Translations under genes and position numbers: made by a program
The notes under the pieces: model-generated
Told to the model about the DNA's origin: nothing
What the model saw: only the letters and a program-made list of their open reading frames with translations
Databases searched by the model: none
In this document: positions 1 through 8,497 of the stretch, in pieces
How the letters are laid out: every line of letters begins with the position of its first letter
How positions within the stretch are numbered: position 1 is the first letter of the stretch
NCBI GenBank assembly: GCA_023228885.1
Contig: JALOAJ010000037.1
Span: 1-23,702 of the forward strand
DNA from: Bacillota bacterium
GTDB taxonomy: Bacteria; Bacillota; Clostridia; Monoglobales; Firm-18
Direction: 5' to 3'
DNA length: 23,702 nt

Positions 1-2
1 AT

Positions 3-254
3 ATATTTGTCACTTTAGAGCCCTGCCCGATGTGTGCCGGCGCAATAATAACAGCACGAATACAAAATGTGTATTTCGGATGTTACGATAAAAAATCCGG
101 CGCATTCGGAGGGGTTGTCGATTTTTCGACATTTAAATGGTCTCACAAACCAAATATTTATGGCGGGTTTTTTGGATATCTGAAATGCCCAGTTATTTTG
201 CCGTTCCAACTTTCAAGGCAATTCTCCTCACGAGGCGCAGGCCCTATATTGTGA
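3..254 (+). pseudogene. tadA-like tRNA adenosine deaminase, 3'-truncated remnant (5' end outside window)
   Basis: The frame open from the left edge reads VTLEPCPMCAGAI followed by ARI, VYFGCYDKKSGA and SHKPNIYGG. This is the zinc site (PCxxC) and downstream core of TadA, the enzyme that converts A34 to inosine in tRNA-Arg. Similarity stops at NIYGG, near base 164. Intact TadA continues with a C-terminal helix (a pattern like EC..LL..FF) that is absent here; the frame instead runs about 30 residues antisense through the DUF1287 remnant to a stop at 252-254. The 5' half lies outside the window. Because TadA is normally essential, an intact copy probably exists elsewhere, or this is a TadA-like paralogue. 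Identification of the family is secure; the pseudogene status is inferred from the lost C-terminus. Confidence 0.8.
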
Positions 255-421
255 ATAACATATGGCACACCCTTTGCATTTCGCCTGTCTGATATTATAG
301 CAATATGCTGTGGTTTGTCTATGGTGACAATATCTCCGCCCTGCCACAATTTTAAGTTTTCCATATCGTCCACATTAATTTCTTTGGTTAGCTGTATTCT
401 TACACCCTGTAAGCAACAGGG
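158..421 (-). pseudogene. DUF1287 protein, C-terminal remnant
   Basis: The frame contains LWQGGDIVTID, HIAIISDRRN, PYVIHNIGPAPREENCLESW and ITGHFRYP. These match the C-terminal half of DUF1287 proteins (secreted proteins related to the NlpC/P60-type fold, about 200 residues when complete, function unsettled). The frame opens just after a TAA at 422-424, and the N-terminal half, including any signal peptide, is missing. A GTG at 371-373 could start translation, but no convincing ribosome binding site precedes it. The last codons overlap the end of the opposing tadA remnant, so the two genes meet tail to tail at a rearrangement joint. What is seen is the conserved C-terminus; that it is non-functional is inferred. 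Confidence 0.7.
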
Positions 422-464
422 TTAATATAATAAGCATTGGTTTTTTCAGCCGTAACAACTCCCT

Positions 465-1412
465 TTACTTTAAAATAGTTTTCTCATAATCGACATTTTG
501 ACTAACTACAACTGCCATGTCATTTTCCCGCTCGATTATAATTTGCTCATATCCCTCGTATACAGCAGCGGTGGAATCGGTATATTGATAGGTGATTGTT
601 GCTGTATCCCCTTCTACTAAAATAGTGTAAGAGGTAACCCACGGGCTTGACCAGCGAATCACCCACGGGTCGCCATCATCTCCGTTTACCCTTTCCTGCT
701 CCGCTTCAAATTTGGCTTTCATTTCTGCACTCATAATGTCGTAGCGTGCTTTTCCGTCTCTTGTCATCCAAGCCTTAGCCCAAATATCCGCAAGGTTATA
801 TATTTCTGTACTTTCTTCCACACCTATGGCAACCGATACACTTTTGGTTATATCCATTCTTTGCTGTTCTGTAAACATTTCTATATTTAGTGCAAGGTTT
901 ACCATAAACCCGTCCGCATCATTAAAAAGAAGATAATGCTCAAGGGTGGTAATTGTATCATCCATTTCCGCCGCCGGCCTTGTATGCTCAATGAGCAATC
1001 TGTAAACAAGCGCGGGAAAGCCCAGAAGCTCTTCTTTTGAAAGGGTGCGGCTGTGATTATCAAAAGAAGGGGTTGTGGCATTTTTTAAACCCTCGTAGTA
1101 AGCGGCGTTTCTTATATCTGCATATCCCGCATAGCTTCCGTTTAAAAGAATTTTAAATGTTCCGTTTTCCGGTGAAAATTCTGTTATCTCATATTCCTTT
1201 GGCAAAGAAACGGAAAAGTATTTTGTCTTTATAACCTGCTTACTACCAGCGCTTGATACAATAAAGCCCGCCACCAAAATAACGCAAATAATAAGTGCAA
1301 ATGACAGCAATCCGGCTTTTTTCCCCCTCACATTTAAAATATTGTCAAATCTCTTTTTTGCCCTTTTTCCGCTTTCGGAAAAGTTAGTTGAAAGGGTTGG
1401 TGGTTTTATCAT
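465..1412 (-). CDS. BlaR1-tail paralogue without protease domain (single-pass membrane protein)
   Basis: This is a 315-residue protein. Residues about 7-27 (TLSTNFSESGKRAKKRFDNI) are nearly identical to the segment that follows the M56 protease domain in the upstream BlaR1-type protein, and one transmembrane helix follows (about 34-54). The remainder is a predicted extracytoplasmic domain. Its last ~110 residues (LADIWAKAWMTRDGKARYDI onward) resemble the C-terminal domain common in clostridial BlaR1 proteins. The HEXXH domain is wholly absent. The ATG lies three bases after the blaR1 stop, and the ribosome binding site (AAAGGAG) is inside the end of blaR1, so the two are probably translationally coupled. 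It may be a sensor decoy or simply a remnant of a tandem duplication. No terminator was found after its stop. Confidence 0.75.
   Translation of the reverse strand: MIKPPTLSTNFSESGKRAKKRFDNILNVRGKKAGLLSFALIICVILVAGFIVSSAGSKQVIKTKYFSVSLPKEYEITEFSPENGTFKILLNGSYAGYADIRNAAYYEGLKNATTPSFDNHSRTLSKEELLGFPALVYRLLIEHTRPAAEMDDTITTLEHYLLFNDADGFMVNLALNIEMFTEQQRMDITKSVSVAIGVEESTEIYNLADIWAKAWMTRDGKARYDIMSAEMKAKFEAEQERVNGDDGDPWVIRWSSPWVTSYTILVEGDTATITYQYTDSTAAVYEGYEQIIIERENDMAVVVSQNVDYEKTILK
1341..1397 (-). repeat. Direct repeat copy A (blaR1 tail duplication)
   Basis: These 57 bases match 2322-2378 with three substitutions, in the same orientation, 981 bp away. The repeat encodes the juxtamembrane segment shared by the two BlaR1-related ORFs and marks the joint of a partial tandem duplication. 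Confidence 0.85.
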
Positions 1413-1415
1413 TTT

Positions 1416-3194
1416 TCATTCATCTCCTTTTGGGAAAAATGTTTCAACTGGAACATATTCACTTTGATTGTCTCCCCTCGCAAGAATAACCCTTTGATTT
1501 GTGTCGATAGTTCCATTTTCCAGCAATGGAGAATCCATCTTAATATCAAAAATCTGTTGCTGTATCCCTTTTTCCGTCTTATAATTTAATGTGTAAATTA
1601 AGGTTGCAGTAATTTTATCTGCCTGTAATTGAGCATTGTAATTTGTTGCCGATACATTAGTTATCTCATAATATCTGCTATATGCATTCGCAATCCAATA
1701 GTTCACAATATCAATGGTCTGTTGCTGATAGGATAAAAGTCCTTCTTCCTCTAAAACATCATTATTTTGGTAAGTAGTCCATAGCACACTATAAACAAAT
1801 TCTTGGAAGTCCTTTTTGCTGGCTGTGTAGCTGTCAAACCCTTGTACAAATGTTGCAGTATTGTGAGAAGTACGATATGTAGTAGATAGAATTGTTTCCC
1901 TTTTGTATGTATACGTAGTCAATATCCCTTTATAATCAAATATAAACTGCACTTTGTTTATATCGTCAAGCAAGGCAAAAGCAATAGTTACAAGTTTTCG
2001 AGGGCTGTCTGTGTTAAGCATCATCGGCATCGGTAGGTGAAGTTTATAGAATGCAACAAGCTCATCAGAACTTTTAACTTCCAGATTGTCCAAGGAGGAA
2101 TCATACATAGTAAGGCTAAAGGCGTCAAAAAGCTTGTTAAGCCTTTTAACATCATAAATAGATGTATTGTTATAACGATATAGCCGATTGGAAAACTGAG
2201 ATATTTCTGTTATTTCATCTGATTGCTTATTGTATGCAGTAAGTGAGCTGACAATGGGTATTATGATTATAATGCAAATTAGTGCCGCTATCCCCGTCTT
2301 TTTTAATTTAATATTCAAGATATTATCAAATCTCTTTTTTACCCTTTTTCCGCTTTCGGAAAAGTTAGTTGATAGGGTGGTTGTATCGTCATTTTGCATG
2401 GCTTTTAAAATAGTCATAGAATATGCTTTTCTATAATCCATATCACTATCTTTAATAACTGCATCGTCGCAGGAATACTCCATATCTCTGTTTGCTTGAT
2501 GTGCCATTAAATAAATCATTGGGTTAAACCAATGGATAGCGTTTGCGATAACTAAAATCAGCTTATACCAAAGGTCGCCTCGTTTAAAGTGGGTTAGTTC
2601 GTGTTTTAAAATAACGGTAAGCTCATCGTTTGAATAGTTTGTGCTTGGAAGTAAGATGGTAGGTTTGATAAAGCCTATCATCATGGGGCTTGCAATTTTA
2701 CCGCATTGCAGAAGCTGGGGTTTGGCTTTAATTTGCATTGCATTTAAAATATCGCCAAAAGTTTCGTTTTCTATTTTATTGCAATAAGGCTTCACTTTGC
2801 GTTTAAAAATAATATAGCTTAAAAAGTGGTAAAACAAAAAGCATATAGCGCCTAAAGCCCAAATGATATTTAGCAGCTCTCCCATTGTAATTATGTGCGC
2901 ATAATCGGCGGAATGCGGGGAATTGTTGCCCAATTCTGCAAAGCTTTCGTCCATTATAGCAAAAGGTATGCCCTCTGCTTTAAAAGCAACCGTTTGATTT
3001 TGCATAGGTGGTATATTTACAGGAGCGGAAGGAAGCTCAGCCTTAAAGGGAATAATCAGCCTGACCGCTAATATAAGCCACACAAAATATCGCCATTTTG
3101 CACTGTACCGCTTGTTTAAAATTGGTGAAATAATAAGCAAAAGCAAAATAACTGCCGACATGGAAAGGGAAATCATAAATATATTACTCAGCAT
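1416..3194 (-). CDS. BlaR1-type M56 membrane metallopeptidase / antirepressor
   Basis: This 592-residue protein follows the BlaR1/MecR1 pattern. There are N-terminal transmembrane helices at about 1-23 and 33-50, one at about 105-130, then the M56 zinc protease with HELTH at residues 198-202 and the third ligand in RDMEYSCDD near 239. A further membrane helix lies at about 301-319, followed by an extracytoplasmic domain. The segment around residues 335-450 resembles DUF4825, a domain often found in clostridial BlaR1 proteins. In the known system the sensor detects a wall-related signal, and its cytoplasm-facing protease triggers loss of the BlaI repressor. The start codon follows the blaI stop directly (TAAATG), as expected for a blaI-blaR1 operon. 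There is no penicillin-binding C-terminal domain with SxxK/KTG motifs, so the inducer need not be a beta-lactam. Confidence 0.9.
   Translation of the reverse strand: MLSNIFMISLSMSAVILLLLIISPILNKRYSAKWRYFVWLILAVRLIIPFKAELPSAPVNIPPMQNQTVAFKAEGIPFAIMDESFAELGNNSPHSADYAHIITMGELLNIIWALGAICFLFYHFLSYIIFKRKVKPYCNKIENETFGDILNAMQIKAKPQLLQCGKIASPMMIGFIKPTILLPSTNYSNDELTVILKHELTHFKRGDLWYKLILVIANAIHWFNPMIYLMAHQANRDMEYSCDDAVIKDSDMDYRKAYSMTILKAMQNDDTTTLSTNFSESGKRVKKRFDNILNIKLKKTGIAALICIIIIIPIVSSLTAYNKQSDEITEISQFSNRLYRYNNTSIYDVKRLNKLFDAFSLTMYDSSLDNLEVKSSDELVAFYKLHLPMPMMLNTDSPRKLVTIAFALLDDINKVQFIFDYKGILTTYTYKRETILSTTYRTSHNTATFVQGFDSYTASKKDFQEFVYSVLWTTYQNNDVLEEEGLLSYQQQTIDIVNYWIANAYSRYYEITNVSATNYNAQLQADKITATLIYTLNYKTEKGIQQQIFDIKMDSPLLENGTIDTNQRVILARGDNQSEYVPVETFFPKGDE
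2322..2378 (-). repeat. Direct repeat copy B (inside blaR1)
   Basis: Partner of the repeat at 1341-1397, with three substitutions in 57 bases. It encodes the segment between the M56 domain and the following membrane helix of BlaR1. Confidence 0.85.
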
Positions 3195-3557
3195 TTATTT
3201 CGCCTCCTCAATAAATCTTTTAAGCTTCTTTAAATCCTCCTTAGAAATGCTATCTCCGTCATAAAGGGAAGCAACAAGGCTGGTAAGGGAATTATGGTGC
3301 ATTTTTTTCAAAAAGCTTTTGCTTTCTTTTTGCAAATAGTCCTCTTTTTTCACAAGGGGCTGATAGACATTCATTCTGCCCTCTTTATGGTATTTCACAA
3401 AGCCACGATCCGCAAGACGGCTTAAAAAATTAAGCACGGTGGATTTTACCCATGTTCTATCAAGCCGTTCCATAATATAATCTGATGTTACTTTTTCATT
3501 AGCATCCCAAATAATCATCATTATTTCAAGTTCACTGTCCGGTATTTTTTTAATCAT
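3195..3557 (-). CDS. BlaI/MecI-family transcriptional repressor
   Basis: The protein has 120 residues, the usual BlaI/MecI length. The winged-helix N-terminus shows the family landmarks: PDSELEIMMIIWD near the start, KSTVLNFLSRLADRG as the recognition region, and GRMNVYQPLV as the wing. The C-terminal part (SLTSLVASLYDG, then KEDLKKLKRFIEE) is the dimerisation helix region. It is the first gene of an operon with the M56 protease. By family knowledge the dimer represses its own promoter until the protease inactivates it. The ATG is preceded by AGGAGAGGG. An inverted repeat over the -10 box at 3600-3615 is a plausible operator. Confidence 0.9.
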   Translation of the reverse strand: MIKKIPDSELEIMMIIWDANEKVTSDYIMERLDRTWVKSTVLNFLSRLADRGFVKYHKEGRMNVYQPLVKKEDYLQKESKSFLKKMHHNSLTSLVASLYDGDSISKEDLKKLKRFIEEAK

Positions 3558-3598
3558 CCAAACCCTCTCCTAATTTTACATTTGCCAAACACAATTAT

Positions 3599-3627
3599 AT
3601 TTTACACCCGTAAAACGAATTTGTCAA
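3599..3627 (-). promoter_or_regulatory. blaI-blaR1 promoter
   Basis: A perfect -35 box (TTGACA, 3622-3627) and a near-perfect -10 box (TAAAAT, 3599-3604) are separated by 17 bp on the minus strand. They lie about 40 bp upstream of the blaI start. The promoter sits immediately downstream of the terminator of the preceding gene. Confidence 0.75.
3600..3615. promoter_or_regulatory. Putative BlaI operator (inverted repeat)
   Basis: TTTTAC and GTAAAA form perfect 6-bp arms around a 4-bp centre, covering the -10 box. The TAC/GTA core is the type of dyad bound by BlaI/MecI repressors. A further TGTAAAA half-like sequence lies between this and the blaI start. Binding is inferred, not shown. Confidence 0.55.
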
Positions 3628-3637
3628 GAGGTTTATT

Positions 3638-3669
3638 AAAAAATGCAGCTATTGGAAAATAGCTGCATT
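3638..3669 (-). terminator. Rho-independent terminator of the 3682-3996 gene
   Basis: A perfect 12-bp stem (arms 3642-3653 and 3658-3669) with a 4-base loop is followed on the minus strand by a run of T residues. It lies 12 bp after the stop of the membrane protein gene and insulates the blaI promoter from upstream transcription. Confidence 0.85.
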
Positions 3670-3681
3670 AATAGTGATAAG

Positions 3682-3996
3682 TCAGGAGTTATTTCTGTTT
3701 TTCACGAACACATAAATAGAAAGTGCAATATAAAATAATGCGATAAAAACGCCAATCATAATTTCTTCTCTGCCAAGCTTCCAATTGGTTGTGCCTTCAT
3801 AAATAATCATACCTGCCGCCGCTAAAGAGAATATACTGCCCCAAGCTTTATTTTTAGACAGCAAAACACCGCTGATTGCAAAACAAAGCAGTATTATTAG
3901 CGCCGGAGCGGTTACCTTTATACTTCCGACCGAATATATAAATAGAATAAGCAATGCAAAAATAATAAACGGGATGAAGAATATAATCCTTTTCAT
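3682..3996 (-). CDS. Small integral membrane protein, unknown function
   Basis: The protein has 104 residues, almost entirely hydrophobic, with about four transmembrane segments (roughly 3-23, 28-45, 50-66 and 80-97) and a short basic tail (KNRNNS). The ribosome binding site GGGAGAGG precedes the ATG. I do not recognise a named family; it resembles generic small clostridial membrane proteins. It is monocistronic or preceded by a tiny ORF, and ends at a clear terminator. There is no evidence of a functional link to the blaI operon downstream. Confidence 0.65.
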   Translation of the reverse strand: MKRIIFFIPFIIFALLILFIYSVGSIKVTAPALIILLCFAISGVLLSKNKAWGSIFSLAAAGMIIYEGTTNWKLGREEIMIGVFIALFYIALSIYVFVKNRNNS

Positions 3997-4009
3997 TAAA
4001 AACCTCTCC

Positions 4010-4144
4010 CTACCGATTTATTTTTTGATATACCTTTTTGTTTAGCGGTAGCAGATTATTTCGCCGCCATATTGATAATATGATTCCTACAAAAGCCATG
4101 TTTACTATGTATCGACCAAAATTCAATGCTATTATAATATACAC
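4010..4144 (-). CDS. Possible 44-residue membrane peptide ORF
   Basis: A GTG-initiated frame encodes a hydrophobic stretch followed by a basic tail (SIWRRNNLLPLNKKVYQKIN). Its TAG overlaps the ribosome binding site of the next gene, as in a coupled operon. No ribosome binding site is visible in front of the GTG, so it may be a chance ORF or the remnant of a longer membrane gene. Otherwise the 222-bp gap 3997-4218 shows nothing recognisable. Confidence 0.22.
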   Translation of the reverse strand: MYIIIALNFGRYIVNMAFVGIILSIWRRNNLLPLNKKVYQKINR

Positions 4145-4218
4145 CCATTAAAGCAATAATCGCTGTTAAAATTAATCACTCTGTTTTAGGTCTGTACTGT
4201 TTTTCGACTTCGATACAA

Positions 4219-6042
4219 CTATTCATAAATATTAACCATTTCAATAAAGGACTCTATAACTTTAAATACAACATCGGTATTATTTATTACCTTTGGAATA
4301 ATTATGCTGTACCGGTCATCTACTTTTATTGCCGGGTATATAGCGTTCATTTCTATCATTTTGTCTATAAATTCATCGCTGTATCTGCCAATCATAACGC
4401 TTGGGTCGCCTGATGCAATAATCAGGTTTGTTTGTTCAAGGTACTGCTCTGTCGGCATTTGCACAACATCTATTTTGGCTCCTGCCATGTCGCTTGCATT
4501 ATAAATGTACTTTTCCCATATAGGGTCAATGTCCGATTGAATAGAAAAGCGCACATTGTGTCTGTTTCTTGGTATGTAATTATACACAGATACCACACAG
4601 CCGATTATATTATCCTCCTCGTCAAAAAAAGCGTTGGTTATGCCGCCAATGCCCAGCCCTCCAAGCATAGTTTCGGGTATATAAGTTGTGTCGCCTTGCA
4701 AAATAGCCGTTGTTCCCGTTTTAAGCATATATTCACCTACTTTAAGCTCGTCGCTGTCAACTTTCAACACTATATCATAATTATGGTTTTTAACTGTAAC
4801 AGTTCCATCATCCCAAATAATATTTTCATTTGCAACCCCTTGCAGGTTAAGCGCCTCACGAATGGGGATATAGACAATGTTATCTTTGATAAAGGGGGTG
4901 TTTTTTAGCTGTTTTAATTCATCCTTTAACACGATATTTACAGCGCTTATATCAATATCAGGCATAGAATTCCCCGGCATTATCTCTATTGCATTTTCCC
5001 CTGTAAGGTTGGGATATTCTATTAAAACATCCTCATTTATTTTGTCAAAAACATAGTCAAAAGTAATTGTTCCATCAATGCCCGAGTTTTCTTTGCTTAA
5101 CCCTTCACCTATGTATCCGTCAAAAGCTTTAATTAAATCATATAAGTTTGTGTTAATGTTTACTGCATAATTTATATTTTTCGGCAGTTCTTTATCATCA
5201 AGGGTTATGTTTAAATCAAGTGCATTGTCGCTAAAAAGCTTAACAGTATCAAACTTTGCAAAAAATTCGCTGATTGCAGCTTCAAATTGCGCATTTATTT
5301 CATCTTTTGTGGTTAATTTTATTTCTCTATGTACTACGGAATTGGAAACATAAACCGATGTAGGGCCATCACTACTACCAATCACAGAAGGATTATTATA
5401 TGTCATCATATTTACGCCAAAGTATGGAAAGATATATTCGCTCATGGAAAGCACAATCTGCTTTATAACCTTTTTCAACATATCTTCGTCCATAACTGCA
5501 GAGATAATGCCATCATTTTCTTCTAAATTAAAGTAACTTCCTTCCAAACTATCTGAAATACTGCTGTTTATTGAGTTTATCATATCCGCATTTAATACTT
5601 GGGTAAACATTCCCAACGCCGTCATGCTTTTATTAACGGAAGGGAATTGAATATTAATAAAATTGTATTTATCATCATTTGGATGTTTGAATATGAAAAG
5701 CGTTTTCGGAATGTTCTTGTCCGTAAAATCAAACTTTCCCCAGCATGACAGATTAACCGGCTCGTCAATATTGTTTGACAGCAGCATGTCACATTGCATT
5801 TCAAGCTTTTTAAGGTCTGCCTCTGTTTTAAATTTAATGTCAAATTCCCCGCTCAAATTACCAAAATCGGCAATGCTGCCCATTTTCCCCGCCAGCTTTT
5901 CGTCAATAGGCTTATTTAGCTTTGTTTCCACCTTGAATTTAAGCTCGCCACTTCTTATTTGCCATGAAGATACAGGCGCCAATGTAAAGTTTCCCAACAA
6001 AAGTGCAATAACCATTACCATTCTTAACATGCTGTTCACCAC
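4219..6042 (-). CDS. Secreted protein with copper-amine-oxidase-like stalk domain and solute-binding-protein-like tail
   Basis: This 607-residue protein starts at GTG (6042, or the next codon 6039) behind GGAAAGGG and has a signal peptide over about residues 1-26. Residues about 30-350 form a polar, beta-rich region of unknown family, beginning ELKFKVETKLNKPIDEKL. Residues about 380-465 (NTPFIKDNIVYIPIREALNL, then IIWDDGTVTV and DTTYIPETMLGGLG) are the copper-amine-oxidase N-terminal-like domain, a common non-catalytic surface module in Clostridia. Residues about 485-560 (ending in EQYLEQTNLIIASGDPSVMI) resemble the first lobe of family 1 extracellular solute-binding proteins, but the rest of such a protein is missing. 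It is the last gene of the SLH-protein operon, 43 bp after the preceding stop. Role unknown; probably envelope-associated. Confidence 0.75.
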   Translation of the reverse strand: MVNSMLRMVMVIALLLGNFTLAPVSSWQIRSGELKFKVETKLNKPIDEKLAGKMGSIADFGNLSGEFDIKFKTEADLKKLEMQCDMLLSNNIDEPVNLSCWGKFDFTDKNIPKTLFIFKHPNDDKYNFINIQFPSVNKSMTALGMFTQVLNADMINSINSSISDSLEGSYFNLEENDGIISAVMDEDMLKKVIKQIVLSMSEYIFPYFGVNMMTYNNPSVIGSSDGPTSVYVSNSVVHREIKLTTKDEINAQFEAAISEFFAKFDTVKLFSDNALDLNITLDDKELPKNINYAVNINTNLYDLIKAFDGYIGEGLSKENSGIDGTITFDYVFDKINEDVLIEYPNLTGENAIEIMPGNSMPDIDISAVNIVLKDELKQLKNTPFIKDNIVYIPIREALNLQGVANENIIWDDGTVTVKNHNYDIVLKVDSDELKVGEYMLKTGTTAILQGDTTYIPETMLGGLGIGGITNAFFDEEDNIIGCVVSVYNYIPRNRHNVRFSIQSDIDPIWEKYIYNASDMAGAKIDVVQMPTEQYLEQTNLIIASGDPSVMIGRYSDEFIDKMIEMNAIYPAIKVDDRYSIIIPKVINNTDVVFKVIESFIEMVNIYE

Positions 6043-6085
6043 TTAGTCCATCCCTTTCCGATTTGTAAAATGTAGTTTAATTATT

Positions 6086-8422
6086 TTAAGGCGAAACTGT
6101 AACAGGGGCTTTTAGCGCTCTAAACAGCAGTGCAACTGCCTCTGCCCTTGTTATCCCTTGGTTTGGTCGAAAGGCGCTATCCTCATAACCTCGAATCAAG
6201 CCCTTTTCCATAGCTATACCCACAAATTCCTTAATAGAGGGGGAAATATCATCGCTGTCTGCAAACCTGTCAAATATGGCAGTATCCCCTAAATAGTCTT
6301 TATCCAAGCCGGTAATTTTAACAAGGGAATAGGCAATATCCTCTCGCATGGCTTTACCTTGCGGATTAAAAAAGGGCTGTGCGCCTGCCGGGTAGTACCC
6401 TGTTAAAAATTCCTTTACACCCTCAATATGATTATAGGACCACATATCGGGCGTTACATCAGAAAAAGTTTGCTCCGCCGATACGGCTTGTGTTCGAGAA
6501 AATATAATTGCCAAAAGCTTTGCAAATTCTTATCTGGAAACATTACGCTCCGGCTCAAAACTACTTTCATCTATTCCTTCAACAATGCCTGCCTTATAGA
6601 AATATTGAATTTCGTCATACGCCCAATGGTCGGGGGAAACATCATCAAAAGCAGCTTTTTGCGGTGTTTCATCAAGTTCTTCCGTCGGCTCTTGTTCCGG
6701 TATCTCCTCGGTTTCATCTAAATTTATCATATCCCCTTTTTGGGTTATATCAATAACTTTTCCAACATGAACTTTTGCACCCTCCAACCGTTTTCCGTTG
6801 CTATCTGTGTGAAAATTTATGCCGTCTTCAATGTAGGTGCAGTCATATATCTTTGCGGTTAGCTGTTTTGTTTTATATTCGGAAGGGGTCTTCCAATTAA
6901 GCTCAATAACCCCGCTTTTTTGAAGGCTGTGTTTTGGAGCAGAAGGGTCTGGCACACCAATCTTTCCCGTTGTGTAGCGCATAAAACTATCGTTGCGGTC
7001 ATATCCGCTTTCCATCAAGTTAAATTCCTTGCTATTGCCCGATAGCGTCACCATGCCCTCGTTCGGTCTGCCCGTATGAAAGCCGTAGGTAGAGAAGTAT
7101 GTAATTTTACATTTAACCTTTCCGTTTTCCGCCACCTCGCCAATCCAAGTTTTTTCCTGCTCGCTGTCAATATCAATTTCAAATTCAGCAACATATTGCG
7201 GTTTGTGGTTACTGCTAAGGCTTATAAATTCTGTTTCCGGCTCTATATAATAATTCTTTTCAATTTCGCCTATGGCAAATGTATAGCCGTAATCTAAAAA
7301 ACTTTTAAAATTGCCATTGTCCTTATATGTTGACATATCAATGTTGGCATTTTTTAATTCATCCCCTTTTTGCGGGTCTGCAAACAGCAGCTCTATTTTA
7401 GTAACATTGTAATCAGAATCTATCATAACTGTCATTTGGGTGTATCTGTGCCGCTCGCCAAGGCTGGTTACTTTTAGGTTTTTGCCTTGCGCATCTTCCA
7501 CAAGGTATGCTTGGCTCCAATGTATCATATTGTTTGATTTGCTTGTAGTAACATAATATTTATTCGGCTCGGTAGAGTAATATATGCCGTATGTTGTTGA
7601 ACTGCCTAAGCCGTAGGGCACGGTGCATTTGCAAAAGCCCCACTCAAAATCTTTAATTTCACCGTCTATATCCGCTTTAAAGGTGGAGCGGTATTTTTTC
7701 TCAAAAGTATTAAATTCTATTTTCTCACCGTAAGAATCCGTCTTATCTGCATTTATATGCTCTGACCAAAGGCGCATGTTTTTATCTTTCGTTTCTTCCC
7801 ACTTTAGATAATTATCGTATGTATAAACTGTATCATGCTCTAATATGTAATAGTCTGTCCCTGTTTTCGGGCCGTATGTGTCAATGCAGCCATCCACTAT
7901 ATAGACAAATTCGCCCTTGCCTGTGTTAATCTTCACGCCAAAGGGCAGATACTCAAATGATGTTGGAGCCCCCAACCCATGCCTGTTTATAATCTCTGCA
8001 AGCTCATCATATGCATAAAAGTAGTACCTTACCCCTGTTTGGTTGTGCACTGTCTTTTCCACAGTTATCTTATCGCCGCTGTCAAGGGCATAATAAACCA
8101 TTCCTTCTTCGTCCAAAGCTTCTCCCTCAACTACAACCATATGGTCATTGTTTTGAACGGCTTTAATGTTGGTCAAATTAATATCAACCAAATCGCCGAA
8201 CTTTTGCCCATCTTCGGCAGCTGCGTTTATAAATTTTTCCTTATCTTTATAATTTGCCAAAGAAGTTACTTTTACTGCCGCTTTTACATCTTGAACGGTT
8301 ATGTTGTCTGCATCATCGAAAAAGGCAGGCTCAATCGTCAACTGCTCTGCAAAAGATGTTAAAAAGCCACTAAGCATAGTGAGTATAATTACCGCTATTA
8401 TTATATTTGCTGCTTTGTTCAA
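6086..8422 (-). pseudogene. SLH-anchored secreted protein, split by one in-frame TAA (codons 630 + 147)
   Basis: The upstream part runs from a TTG at 8422 to TAA at 6530-6532; the frame continues without a shift to the stop at 6086-6088. The TTG is preferred because GAGGGG lies 6 bases before it and a clean signal peptide follows (NKAANIIIAVIILTMLSG to about residue 26); a longer frame begins at 8461. Residues about 410-535 hold a module shared with the 799-residue protein at 9103 (EFEIDIDSEQEKTWIGEV). An acidic Glu/Pro-rich linker then leads to SLH repeats. The first SLH reads FDDVSPDHWAYDEIQYFYKA then FEPERNVSR, where the stop replaces the expected Glu of SREEFAKLL. The next codons EFAKLLAIIF and two more SLH units (FSDVTPDMW; ITRAEAVALLFRAL) follow. 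Without the stop it would be about 777 residues. Either a recent nonsense mutation, a sequencing error, or readthrough. Confidence 0.8.
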
Positions 8423-8497
8423 TTCAATCCCCTCGCTTTTACTTTTTAGGTTTTTACACACTTAGCAACATGTGTAATACACTTCCCTTCATATTTT

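Noticed and set aside
421..490. Minus-strand frame reading VVTAEKTNAYYINPVAYRV before the DUF1287 remnant
   Set aside because: It looks protein-like but is only about 25 codons, lacks a start, and matches no family I know.
1416..3194. Beta-lactam resistance operon (blaR1-blaI with beta-lactamase)
   Set aside because: There is no beta-lactamase or penicillin-binding sensor domain nearby, so the pair is a generic M56/BlaI signalling system.
8423..8461. ATG at 8461 as start of the split SLH protein
   Set aside because: It would put a charged stretch before the signal peptide; TTG at 8422 has GAGGGG at the right distance.
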